From Mauremys mutica (taxonomy: Eukaryota; Chordata; Testudines; Geoemydidae), in the NCBI RefSeq assembly GCF_020497125.1, contig NC_059075.1, positions 108,725,222-108,789,221 of the forward strand: a stretch of DNA of 64,000 nucleotides. The letters are read 5' to 3'. Made by a program: the position numbers and the translations under genes. The notes below the pieces were generated by a model, which searched no databases, had not been told where the DNA came from, and saw nothing but the letters and a program-made list of their open reading frames with translations. Below are positions 44,746 to 55,379 of the stretch, piece by piece (position 1 is the stretch's first letter; each line of letters opens with the position of its first letter).

Positions 44746-46149
44746 GTGCTGGGAGTGGAGGCACTCGTTGGTTAACTTCTCTTCTTACCTCCTTTAAGGC
44801 TGAAATTTTTCATGGTGCTTCCCGGGCCAGACGCAAACATTCTTCTGCTGTACTTGCGAGTGAGCCGTTCGTTAATATCCTCTAGCATGCTGTGCCTCCA
44901 GAGCGCTGGAGTTAATCCTCAAGGCACCCTCGGGGAGTTAAGCCACTTGCCCCAGGAAGCCGAGGGTTCCTGTCAGATCCTCCGCTGGTATAAATCCGGT
45001 CTAAAGCTCTGTTGGCTCTATTTGTGCACCAGTGGCAGATGTGGCTCTGGGTTTCCTGATTCCAAGTCCTGTGATCAGGCCTCTGAACTGCACCACTCCT
45101 AAGGAAGTGTACTTTGGGCTGATGAAAGCAGCCCGACTGCAGTAACTGATAAGTCAAGAACGCACTTTGCTCCCAGTAGTTTCAGTCAAAGTGATGTTTG
45201 CCCTCGATTTCAATAGGAACAGGACTGGGCCTTATAGCCTGCTGATGTCCCTTTAAGAACATATTTTAGACCCCACATCTAAAATTCTTCCCTCCCCCCC
45301 TTCAAAAAACCTTAAATTTGTGTGCTGCTCACTGTCGTTTTTATTGGGCATCTCAGTTTTGTTGCTCAGTTTGGGAGCTGGGGAGTGTTGAATATTTCAC
45401 CTGGTGGTTTATTGCACCACAAGAGGAGTGGGGCCTTATGGGATTTGTGGTTATTAATAACTGTCCTCTTGGGGAAAGAAGGAGCTTCTGTGTCTGCTTC
45501 CAGAGGGGCAGAAGAGGAGATGATTGCTCCTTTAGGGCTAAGGATGAAGATTCCTGAGTCCCCCAGAGCAGGGCTGAGGGGAGGAGCTGCCAGCGCCCCT
45601 CTTCGTTCCTTCCCATCAAAGCCATTGGGATGATGGGAGGGGCTGGGGCTGTTGCCAGTTGGGGATAGAGCACTTGTCAGGTGCTTGGGAAACGGGAAGG
45701 GATAGGATAGCAGGGGACCTTTTAAGAGGAGGTGTTTGAGGGAGGGAATGGGACTTGGATCAGGATCTTGGGGTTGCAAGGAAGGTGTAGGGACTGGCTA
45801 CAGGCATGGGTGGGCAAAACGGGCAGCAGAAATTGAATATGGCTGCAAATTAGAAGCATAAAACTAGAACAGGAAACATACATACTCTTAAAAAAGAAAA
45901 AAACACACTCTTACCCGCTCTAATTCCCTACACAGGAGCATTATGCACTTAAGGCCAGTTCTCCTAAGGCCTCCGCACCCAGCAGCTCTCATTGAGAACA
46001 ATAGGAGCTGCTGAGCACTTGTGAAAATCTAGCCATTACTCCCGTCTCCATCTCACTCAGTGTGAACAGAGCAAGCCCCAAGGAGGCCAAACAACCCACC
46101 TTCACTTCCAGAGAAGAAACTGTTGCCTGTCTGCGTATGTAGTAACCTT

Positions 46150-46310
46150 GCTCACTATTCCTGTAGTGGTTTAGGACAGCCTAACTAGTGTTAAAACTGA
46201 GCCTGATGCATTTATGATCAGGATTATAAGACAGGGTTGCCTGTGATAGCCGGGGATTGGACCCCATGACCCAGGAGGTTCCTTCCAGACCTATGTACGA
46301 GCCAGTGGTC
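46150..46310 (+). repeat. CR1 3' tail fragment
   Basis: 'gatgcatttatgatcaggat' and 'gacccaggaggttccttcca' match the ATTCTATG-type CR1 tail; the terminal repeat itself is worn away. Confidence 0.6.
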
Positions 46311-48099
46311 CAGCCTGCTGGGTTAATGGTCCATTAAAGCTGACTGTGCGGTGGAGCGGCCGGGAATCTGCCCGAGGAAGCTGGCGTTGGAATGTAACGC
46401 CAGAACGAAGTGGCTGGTCTGGGCCGATGAGTGGAACAGGGTTGTTGCCTGACAGCGGTGGTAGCTCTGAACCCAAAGTTCAGCTCTGAATTCCGGATCT
46501 TCTCTAATGGGTCAAACTCAGCCCCTGGATCTGAACCCTCCTGTGCGGAGGGAGGCTTGGAAACCCCAGTTTGAATTCCCAGCGGGTAGGTTGTCCCTTA
46601 CAGAGGGGGCTTGAGCTATGACCTCTGACCCACAGCGGGGTTTACAGCCAAGGATTTGGACAGGGTTGGGTTGGCTTGTTCTCCCCTGTTGTCTGCAGCC
46701 ACAGAATTACACCAGCCACTGGGCCTTGGTGGAACAGCAGCTCCCTTTGGTGGCTAGTTCAGGTAATGCACAGTGTGTGCTCCCTCTGGATCTCTGTTCA
46801 ATCCAGGTCCCCCTCCTTGTCTATTTCAAGGTACAGGCTGCTGGTAGGTATCTTCCCCCCAACCCCTAGCAACCGATGCAGCACCATCCCTGGCACTTTA
46901 AACAATATCAGTCCAGTGTGTTAAATACCTGCCCCCCCTCCCCCCATCACCACTATTTCTTGGTCCCTGGAGGGGGGGGCCACCAGCTGAGTGGCTCACC
47001 CTCACGTGTCTGTTTGGTGGGGGAGGGGGCTGGGACCAGCGAAGCTGCTGCTGAGTAGCAGATGGCAGGAAGGGTGACATCATAGGCTTGATTGTCCTAC
47101 CCCATTATTTTTCCTGACAAGCCTCCCGCCTTCCTCGCTGGTTTCCTGCTGACAGAGTTTGGAGCTGGAGAGACAAAGGCAGCCAGGGATCCACACCAAT
47201 TCTCCCCTCTACTTTTCTGGGCTTGGGGGTGGGGGTGTCCCTGACACACACACCCACACCCACACCCATCCTGCCTTGTCCTCTCTTGCTGCCCAGCTCA
47301 TTGAGGGAGGAGGGGGGTTGCTGTGCTACCTGTGTGATTCCCTGATTGGTGCTGGCCCCAGGGTTGGTATGGCCTTTGCCCTACCTCATTGGGCAGTAGG
47401 GGGAGGCACGGACTCCAAGAGCAGCAGCCCCTGCCAGGCCACGCTCTCCCATCTACTGCAGAACCCAGCGGGTAGGGCAAGTTCACCTTGGAAGCCACCT
47501 GCTACTCCTCTCTTAGGTAGGCATGGCTGCTGGTGAGAGAGGGGAGCTGGTGGAGAGGGGCATGTGTCCCTTTCTGTCTCTGTGACGGCAGTTCTCCTGC
47601 ATTCAAACACCTGGTCCCCCCTCTAGCGTGGCTGCCCTGATGTTCCCACTCTGCTCTCACCACACCCTCTTTCCGTCCCTCCCTCCTTGCAGCAAGAAGG
47701 GTAATAATCTCTGCCATGTTATCTTGGCACCAGGAACGTTTCCTCCCCATCCCGTACAAACCCTTTCAGATGCCCTGCTTTGGCTCGTTGCCATGGATGA
47801 GTAATACTGACACCTGGCTTCCCTTGTTCAAATGTGAGGCAAAGGGGCACGTTGGCTGAACAGTAGGTACTTGAAAGTTAAAATTGCTTTTTCCGGGGCT
47901 TGTATTGAAATGTGCATATGCTTCTCCTGATCTGTCTGAGTGAGTGCAAGAAGAAAGACCATATCTAAGCCAGAGGTTTCTAACCCCATGTGCTCAGCGG
48001 ACCCACCAACAGGGCAGGAGCCTCTTGCCCAGGAAATAGGAAAAATATCAAAGATCTACAACCCCTGTGGCCTCTTAGCCAACATCAAGCTCTGCTACT

Positions 48100-48345
48100 A
48101 GAGCTGTGTGCAAAATTGGGGATGGAATCTTTTTTTTCCAGTTAACAAATGGCCTTTATTTGAGATTAAAAGGTTACAAAATATTTGAACTTTTACAGCT
48201 TTTTCAACAACAAACAACATTTTATTATTATTATTTATTTTTTAAAGGAAAATTTCTGCAATTTTTTTTCTTGGGTGGGGGGAAAGGAGGAATGAGAATT
48301 CAGTTGCTTTTGGAACTTTTCACAGGAAATGCTTAGTATTTTGCA
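48100..48345. repeat. AT-rich interspersed repeat
   Basis: Same texture as 2238-2640, with 'aaaatatttgaacttttaca' and an ATT trinucleotide run (48222-48245). Confidence 0.4.
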
Positions 48346-48629
48346 GCCAGCTACACCTGCTACCCAGTTCTGAAATGCGGCTGCCTCTGGGGTGGAGCTG
48401 CAGTAACAGTTAAACAATGGCCGCTCTTGTGTAATGTTGCCGTCATCTTTTTTTTGAAGGGCTGCTGAGGAAGTAACTATTGTCTTAGGGGTGATGTGTA
48501 TAGGGAAATCAGGGGATCGTTCTATTGTTTGCGCTGCCTGCACGTCATGAAGTGATATGGGGCTGCTGTTTACTTGGTACAATGAGTCACTGTGTTTTGA
48601 AATATTTTTGTGAGGTGTCTGACGTGTTT

Positions 48630-48836
48630 GGATAATACTTAGCTTTCATGTAGCCCTTTTCATTTGTAGATCTCGGAGCACTTCACGAGAGGGAGCAGTA
48701 TCATTATCCCCATTTTACAGATGGAAAAACCAAGGCAGAGAGAAATGAAGTGGCTTGTCCAAGGTCCCCCAGCAGGCCAGTTGGGAGCAGCACCCAGGTC
48801 TGAAGCCCCAGTCCAGTGTCATTCTGTAATCTAAGT
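48630..48836 (-). repeat. MIR/CORE-like SINE, reverse, interrupted by a hAT element
   Basis: 'tatccccattttacagatgg', 'aagtggcttgtccaaggtcc' and 'gaagccccagtccagtgtca' are the reversed SINE from core to head. The palindromic element at 48837-49147 entered at its 5' head; 'caatgaata' continues after the duplication. Confidence 0.8.
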
Positions 48837-49147
48837 CAGGGTTTCCCAAACTTGGGATGCCGCTTGTGTAGGGAAAGCCCCTGGCGGGCTGGGCCGGTTT
48901 GTTTACCTGCCCTGTCCGCAGGTTCAGCCGATCGCAGCTCCCACTGGCCGCGGTTTGCTGCTTCGGGCCAATGGGAGCTGCTAGAAGCGGTGCGGGCCGA
49001 GGGATGCTCCCATTGGCCCGGAGCAGTGAGCCATGGCCAGTGGGAGCCCCGATCGGCCAAACCTGCGGATGGGGCAGATAAACAAACCGGCCCGGCCTGC
49101 CAGGGGATTTCCCTACACAAGCAGCATCCCAAGTTTGGGAAACACTG
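48837..49147. mobile_element. 311-bp palindromic hAT-type MITE
   Basis: The left end CAGGGTTTCCCAAACTTGGG (48837) and the right end CCCAAGTTTGGGAAACACTG (to 49147) are inverted copies, and pairing continues inward through 'atgccgcttgtgtaggga' / 'tccctacacaagcagcat' and much of the interior, so a transcript would form a long hairpin. The exact 8-bp duplication ATCTAAGT is at 48829-48836 and 49148-49155. Proline/alanine-rich frames on both strands reflect the palindrome, not a gene. Confidence 0.95.
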
Positions 49148-49639
49148 ATCTAAGTCAATGAATACTTAAAATTACACAACTGCTTGGGCTAGGAGCTGTA
49201 CCCAACTGAAACTGCAGGGAGAGTTTAGGTTAGCAGGAATTCGGCTAAAGCTCTTGGACTCACACCCTGACACTTATGCTTCTCTACATACTCCATCTTA
49301 TCTGAAATCTCCATTGCCTTCTGCCATAAAGCTGTGTCACTGGCTCAGTACTGACTTGCAGGGAAGCACCAATAGCACCTGGATGTTGTATGAAAGTCTG
49401 CTATCTAAGCACGGGGTCTGACCTCCCTCCAGGTAGCTTGTGAGAGCTGACAGGATCATGCCAAAAGTGGCTGCAAAAATCTACACACCTTGGCAGCATT
49501 TGAAAAAGTGTCAACCTCCTACTCGGGTGTGGAGAGCTAAGAAAATCAAAAACACTTTCATAAAAGTATAGTTTTCAGACTTTTTTTTTTATGGGGTAGG
49601 GATAGACCCCCATCCGCATAGGCTCCCCTTATCTGGCCC

Positions 49640-49845
49640 CCATCCTCATAGGATCTGAGTGCTACACAATCTTTTAATGGATTTATGCTCACAACACCCC
49701 AGAGAGGTAAGCTGATGCTGTTATCCCCATTCCAGCTGGGAAGTGAGACACAGAGCAGCTAATCAACTTGCCCAAGGTCACACAGGGAGTCTGTGGCAGA
49801 GCAGAAAATGGAACCCCAGGTCTCCCAAGTCTTAATCTGGCGCCT
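49640..49845 (-). repeat. MIR/CORE-like SINE, reverse
   Basis: 'atgctcacaacaccccagag', 'ttatccccattccagctggg', 'acttgcccaaggtcacacag', 'tggaaccccaggtctcccaa'. Confidence 0.8.
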
Positions 49846-51239
49846 CAACTTCCGGATGGTTCCTCCTCTTACCCGAGTACTGACTCTGCTAGAGAGTTCT
49901 CACAGCCAGGTGAGGAGGGATGTGAGGATTTCTCATGGGGCACTTCTGCACCCGTCTGTGCTCCCTCCCCCTCCCCCTTTAGAAGGCCGAGATTATTATA
50001 TTGCTCGTTTAAATAATAATCCCTAGAGAAGGATGTCCCCAGGTGCCCTCCAAAGGCTTTATTAGCCCCCCCCCACCCCCCCCTGCCGCAAAGCACTGAT
50101 CAGCATCCTGTAAGCTGGTTGAGAGAACTCTCCTAAGCCAGGCTGCAGCAGGCAGAACAGCCCATAGGGAAGAGCCCCGCAAGAGCCCCATCCTCAGCAC
50201 CAGCAAGATGGAAGGGAATTCATTTTTATTACAGTGAATTGTTTGACGTGGGGCAGCATCTGAGTCTTCATGCTGAGGAAAGGGGGCTTGAGCACAAGAA
50301 GCTTGAGAAGCATTGTCCTCACTGCCATGGCTTTATCCTCTGCTGAGCTGCACCCGGACTCTGAACGGGTGGGTTAGTTCAAAGCTGGAACGAAAAGGGA
50401 TGTGAACTCTTCTTTGAACCAAAGCCACCGAGCTGGAGACCTTTTGAGTCACACTCAAAAATACAGCTGATTGAGGGGGTGTTGGCTTTGTTTTGTTTTT
50501 GTTTTCTCCCTCTTCAAAGGCTTCAGCCCAGGAACCTGAATGGGATTATGGAACTGTGGGTGGAAGGTGTCTGGCTGCAAATGTCCATCAGTCCTGGTTC
50601 ACTGAGAAGGTTCCAGCCTGGATCATTTAAAAGTCCGGGGGCCCTGTAGATACAGTATAGCAGTCATGTGATCCTGAATTCCCAGTCCAGTAAGTGGCCT
50701 GCTGGACCCGCAGCACCACAGCATCCTGCTCGCGAGGACGTGGGTTGCTGAGGCAGTCATGGCATACATATGCATAGCTCGTACCAATGGTGTAGCGAGA
50801 GGAAACTCCCTGTCTCCATGTCCCATCTGACTGGTGGGCCGATGACTGCGTCCTTTTGTGTCTGGAAATGTCAGCGGGGCTGCCTGTGATATGTGGAACT
50901 GCGTTAACTGGTTGGCTGTGCCAAATGTCTCCCAACCTCTGGGAAGTCTCCATTACCTGGGATTCCTCAGGCAGCTAAGACGTGGTCTTGGGAGAGAGAA
51001 ATAGGTTCCTCCTCCAGTTGAAAGAGGGCTTACCTTTGTCTTGAGCCAAGGCATGTTGGGGAAGACTGTAGACTACTGTCTGAGCTACTGAGTCAGCTCA
51101 GTTAGTAGAGGACAGGTGTCCAGTGGGGATCACACATCCATTGCCACAACTGGCACCTTGGACAGGACATCATGTCTGGTATCTGTTGATGACCCTTAAG
51201 CAAAAAGAATCACCTGTTGGAATCAGCAGTTGGTGTGGG

Positions 51240-51570
51240 GTGGGAAGGTTTGAAATCGCTGCTCATTTGCAAGCTGGAAGCCAAATTTAGGTTGCTAGGG
51301 AAGAGACTAAAATCCAGGACCTCTATGGTGGCATTTTCAGAAATGCTCCCAGTTCCACGCGCAGGGCCAGGTAGGCAGGCAGAGCTTCAGAGTCTCAATG
51401 CGTGGATGAGACGATGGTGTAGAGAGGAGGGGTTCACGTTCATTAGGAACTGGGGAAACTTCTGGGATGGGAGGAGCCTATACAGGAGAGATGGGCTCCA
51501 CCTAAACCAAAGTGGAACCAGACTGCTGGCACTAAACATTAAAAAGGTTGTAGAGCAGTTTTTAAACTAG
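51240..51570 (+). pseudogene. CR1 ORF1, C-terminal esterase-like part
   Basis: The open frame encodes 'LNAWMRRWCREEGFTFIRNW', then 'WDGRSLYRRDGLHLNQSGTR' and a stop after 'KKVVEQFLN'. RRDGLHLN carries the D-x-x-H pair of block V of SGNH/GDSL hydrolases, the esterase domain known in CR1 ORF1. The N-terminal part with the catalytic serine block is not seen, so the copy is truncated. Confidence 0.8.
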
Positions 51571-51605
51571 GAGATGGGGGAAAGCCGACTGCTGCAGAGG
51601 AGCGT

Positions 51606-52176
51606 GTGGATCGGACACAGACTTCTCTTAGGGGAGAGTCTGATGATAGAGAATCTCCAGGTTATAGTCAGGAGCAGAGGAATGAGAAGTATAATGTAAG
51701 GGCCGGATCAGATGATAAACCGTCACATAAAAAAGAATCTGGCACATCAGAAAAAGGCAGGCTAATAAACAGGGACAAGTTTTTAAAGTGCTTGTACACA
51801 AATGCCAGAAGTCTAAATAATAAGATGGGTGAACTAGAGTGCCTTGTGATAAAGGAGGATATAGATATAATAGGCATCACAGAAACCTGGTGGACTGAGA
51901 CCAATCAATGGGACACAATCATTCCGGGGTACAAAATATATTGGAAGGACAGAACAGGCCGTGCAGGGGGAGGAGTGGCACTATATGTTAAAGAAAGTGT
52001 AGATTCAAGTGAAGTAAAAATCTTAAGCGAATCCACAGGTTCCATAGAGTCTCTATGGATAGAAATTTCATGCTCTAGTAAAAATATAACAGTAGGGATC
52101 TATTATCGACCACCTGACCAGGACAGTAATAGTGATGATGAAATGCTAAGGGAAATTAGAGAGGCTATCAAAATTA
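51606..52176 (+). pseudogene. CR1 ORF2 endonuclease, N-terminal part
   Basis: Apurinic-like endonuclease motifs are in order: 'LYTNARSLNNKMGEL' (active-site Asn), 'IGITETWW' (metal-binding Glu) and 'GGGVALYVKE', then 'ITVGIYYRPPDQ'. The frame is broken by the element starting at 52177 and resumes at 52976. The true ORF2 start may be somewhat downstream of 51606. Confidence 0.93.
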
Positions 52177-52974
52177 CCCGTATTTTTCCTTGTATAAGAC
52201 GCCCCCATGTATAAGACGCCCCCAACTTTTCTAACCCCAAATTCAGGTTTTTTGTTTTGTTTTGTTTTCTTTGCCGCTCCAGCCGCGCTTCAGCTGTCCC
52301 CCCCCCCCCCCCCGACTTTGCCGCTCAGGCACAGGAAGAGAACGCCGAGGTAGAGGGGCCGAGGAGGGCCATGCACCCCGGCTGGTCTCTGGCGGCGGCC
52401 CTGCCCGGCTCCTGCCGCATTCCTCCCCGGCCGCGCGACTCCTGCCCTGGCCCCGCGTCCCTGGCCGCCCGGCTCCCCGCGTCCCTGCCGCCCGGCTCCC
52501 CGCGTCCCCGACCCCCCGGCTCCCCGGCCCCGGCCGCCCAGCCCTGCGTCCCCAGCCGCCGGCCCCCCGGCCCCGGCTCCCCGCGTCCCCGACCCACCGT
52601 GTCCCCAGCCGCCCGCTCCCCGGCTCCCCAGCCCCGCGTCCCCGGCCCCCCGCATCCCCGGCCCCCCGCTTCCCCGGCCGCCCGCCCGGCCCCGCTTACC
52701 CAGTCCCGCTTCTTTGGCTGCCCGGCTCCGGGTCCCCGTCCACGGCCGCCCGGTCCCGCTTTGCCGGATCCAGCCACGTGCAGGCAGCGCGGTAAGGGGG
52801 CAGGGAGGGGGTGTTGGAGAGAGGGCAGGGGAGTTCAGGGGTGGGGGGGTGGATAGGGGTTGGGGGGGTCAGAAGGCAGGGAACAGGGGGCTTACTTCCG
52901 TGTATAAGACTACCCTCAATTTTTAGTCTAAGGATTTTAGGAAAAAGTATAGTCTTATACACGGAAAAATACGG
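52177..52974. mobile_element. 798-bp TA-flanked DNA element inside CR1 ORF2
   Basis: TA at 52175-52176 is repeated at 52975-52976. The left end CCCGTATTTTTCC continues into 'ttgtataagac'; the right end is the inverted form, GTCTTATACACGG then AAAAATACGG. 'TATAAGAC' recurs near both ends (52192, 52211, 52902 and inverted at 52952). Removing the element and one TA rejoins the CR1 frame exactly. A TA duplication suggests the Tc1/mariner (IS630) group, but no transposase is present. The core (52275-52800) is extremely GC-rich tandem sequence. Confidence 0.88.
52430..52700. repeat. GC-rich minisatellite in the core of the TA-flanked element
   Basis: Degenerate units of roughly 22-23 bp built from CCGCCCGGCTCCCCGCGTCC, best seen at 52467-52512, with many CpGs. 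Proline-rich frames of up to 199 codons on + and glycine-rich ones on - are artefacts. Confidence 0.8.
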
Positions 52975-52975
52975 T

Positions 52976-54232
52976 AAGAACCCAATAATAGTGGGGGATT
53001 TCAATTATCCCCATATTGACTGGGAACATTTCACTTCAGGACGAAATGCAGAGATAAAATTTCTCGATACTTTAAATGACTGCTTCATGGAGCAGCTGGT
53101 ACGGGAACCCACAAGGGGAGAGGCGACTCTAGATTTAATCCTGAGTGGAGCGCAGGAGCTGGTCCAAGGGGTAACTATAGCAGGACCACTTGGAAATAGT
53201 GACCATAATACAATAGCATTCAACATCCCTGTGGTGGGAAGAACATCTCAACTGCCCAACACTGTGGCCTTTAATTTCATAAGGGGGAACTATACAAAAA
53301 TGAGGGGGTTAGTTAGACAAAAGTTAAAAGGTACAGTGACTAAAGTGAAATCCCTGCAAGTTGCGTGGGCCCTTTTTAAAGACGCCATAATAGAGGCCCA
53401 ACTTCAATGTATACCCCAAATTAAGAAAAACAGTAAAAGAACTAAAAAAGAGCCACCGTGGCTTAACAACCATGTAAAAGAAGCAGTGAGGGATAAAAAG
53501 ACTTCCTTTAAAAAGTGGAAGTCAAATCCCAGTGAGGCAAATAGAAAGGAGCACAAACACTGCCAACTTAAGTGCAAGAGTGTAATAAGAAAAGCCAAAG
53601 AGGAGTTTGAAGAACGGCTAGCCAAAAACTCCAAAGGTAATAACAAAATGTTTTTTAAGTACATCAGAAGCAGGAAGCCTGCTAAACAACCAGTGGGGCC
53701 CCTTGACGATGAAAATACAAAAGGAGCGCTTAAAGATGATAAAGTCATTGCGGAGAAACTAAATGGATTCTTTGCTTCAGTCTTCACGGCTGAGGATGTT
53801 AGGGAGATTCCCAAACCTGAGCTGGCTTTTGTAGGTGACAAATCTGAGGAACTGTCACAGATTGAAGTGTCACTAGAGGAGGTTTTGGAATTAATTGACA
53901 AACTCAACATTAACAAGTCACCGGGACCAGATGGCATTCACCCAAGAGTTCTGAAAGAACTCAAATGTGAAGTTGCGGAACTATTAACCAAGGTTTGTAA
54001 CCTGTCCTTTAAATCGGCTTCGGTACCCAATGACTGGAAGTTAGCTAATGTAACGCCAATATTTAAAAAGGGCTCTAGGGGTGATCCTGGCAATTACAGA
54101 CCGGTAAGTCTAACGTCGGTACCGGGCAAATTAGTTGAAACAATAGTAAAGAATAAAATTGTCAGACACATAGAAAAACATAAACTCTTGAGCAATAGTC
54201 AACATGGTTTCTGTAAAGGGAAATCGTCTTAC
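52976..54232 (+). pseudogene. CR1 ORF2, endonuclease end to RT start
   Basis: Resumes with 'NPIIVGDFNYPHIDW' (endonuclease GDFN) and 'GPLGNSDHNTIAF' (SDH, catalytic His), then the linker 'LNGFFASVFTAEDV', '[18 protein letters not shown]' (RT motif 0/1) and '[15 protein letters not shown]'. It stops after 'QHGFCKGKS' through a small deletion near 54229-54232; the following '[10 protein letters not shown]' is in another frame. Otherwise no stop codon interrupts it. Confidence 0.94.
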
Positions 54233-55379
54233 TAATCTATTAGAGTTCTTTGAAGGGGTCAACAAACATGTGGACAAGGGGGATCCGGTGGACATAGTGT
54301 ACTTAGATTTCCAGAAAGCCTTTGACAAGGTCCCTCACCAAAGGCTCTTACGTAAATTAAGCTGTCATGGGATAAAAGGAAAGGTCCTTTCATGGATTGA
54401 GAACTGGTTAAAGGACAGGGAACAAAGGGTAGGAATTAATGGTAAATTCTCAGAATGGAGAGGGGTAACTAGTGGTGTTCCCCAAGGGTCAGTCCTAGGA
54501 CCAATCCTATTCAATTTATTCATAAATGATCTGGAGAAAGGGGTAAACAGTGAGGTGGCCAAGTTTGCAGATGATACTAAACTACTCAAGATAGTTAAGA
54601 CCAAAGCAGATTGTGAAGAACTTCAAAAAGATCTCACAAAACTAAGTGATTGGGCAACAAAATGGCAATTGAAATTTAATGTGGATAAATGTAAAGTAAT
54701 GCACATTGGAAAAAATAACCCCAACTATACATACAATATGATGGGGGCTAATTTAGCTACAACGAGTCAGGAAAAAGATCTTGGAGTTATCGTGGATAGT
54801 TCTCTGAAGATGTCCACGCAGTGTGCAGAGGCTGTCAAAAAAGCAAACAGGATGTTAGGAATCATTAAAAAGGGGATAGAGAATAAGACTGAGAATATAT
54901 TATTGCCCTTATATAAATCCATGGTACGCCCACATCTCGAATACTGTGTACAGATGTGGTCTCCTCACCTCAAAAAAGATATTCTAGCACTAGAAAAAGT
55001 TCAGAAAAGAGCAACTAAAATGATTAGGGGTTTAGAGAGGGTCCCATATGAGGGAAGATTAAAGAGGCTAGGACTCTTCAGTTTGGAAAAGAAGAGACTA
55101 AGGGGGGACATGATAGAGGTATATAAAATCATGAGTGATGTTGAGAAAGTGGATAAGGAAAAGTTATTTACTTATTCCCATAATACAAGAACTAGGGGTC
55201 ATCAAATGAAATTAATAGGCAGCAGGTTTAAAACAAATAAAAGGAAGTTCTTCTTCACGCAGCGCACAGTCAACTTGTGGAACTCCTTACCTGAGGAGGT
55301 TGTGAAGGCTAGGACTATAACAATGTTTAAAAGGGGACTGGATAAATTCATGGTGGCTAAGTCCATAAATGGCTATTAG
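54227..55379 (+). pseudogene. CR1 ORF2 reverse transcriptase, remainder
   Basis: Encodes '[20 protein letters not shown]' (first catalytic Asp), '[20 protein letters not shown]' and the catalytic FADD (codons from about 54564), then '[18 protein letters not shown]' and '[18 protein letters not shown]', to a TAG at 55377-55379. The frame is fully open after the single shift at ~54230, so the copy was close to intact when inserted. Confidence 0.95.

Noticed and set aside
48816..49148. Frames of 98-110 codons on both strands with similar peptides
   Set aside because: They mirror each other because the 311-bp element is palindromic.
51085..51130. Possible tRNA (phrase resembling an A box, 'agctcagttagtagagga')
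   Set aside because: No matching B box at the right distance and no cloverleaf; at most a worn SINE head.
52257..52856. Proline/alanine-rich frame of 199 codons (and a second in another frame)
   Set aside because: It lies wholly in the GC-rich minisatellite of the TA-flanked element; all frames are open because of composition, and no domain is present.
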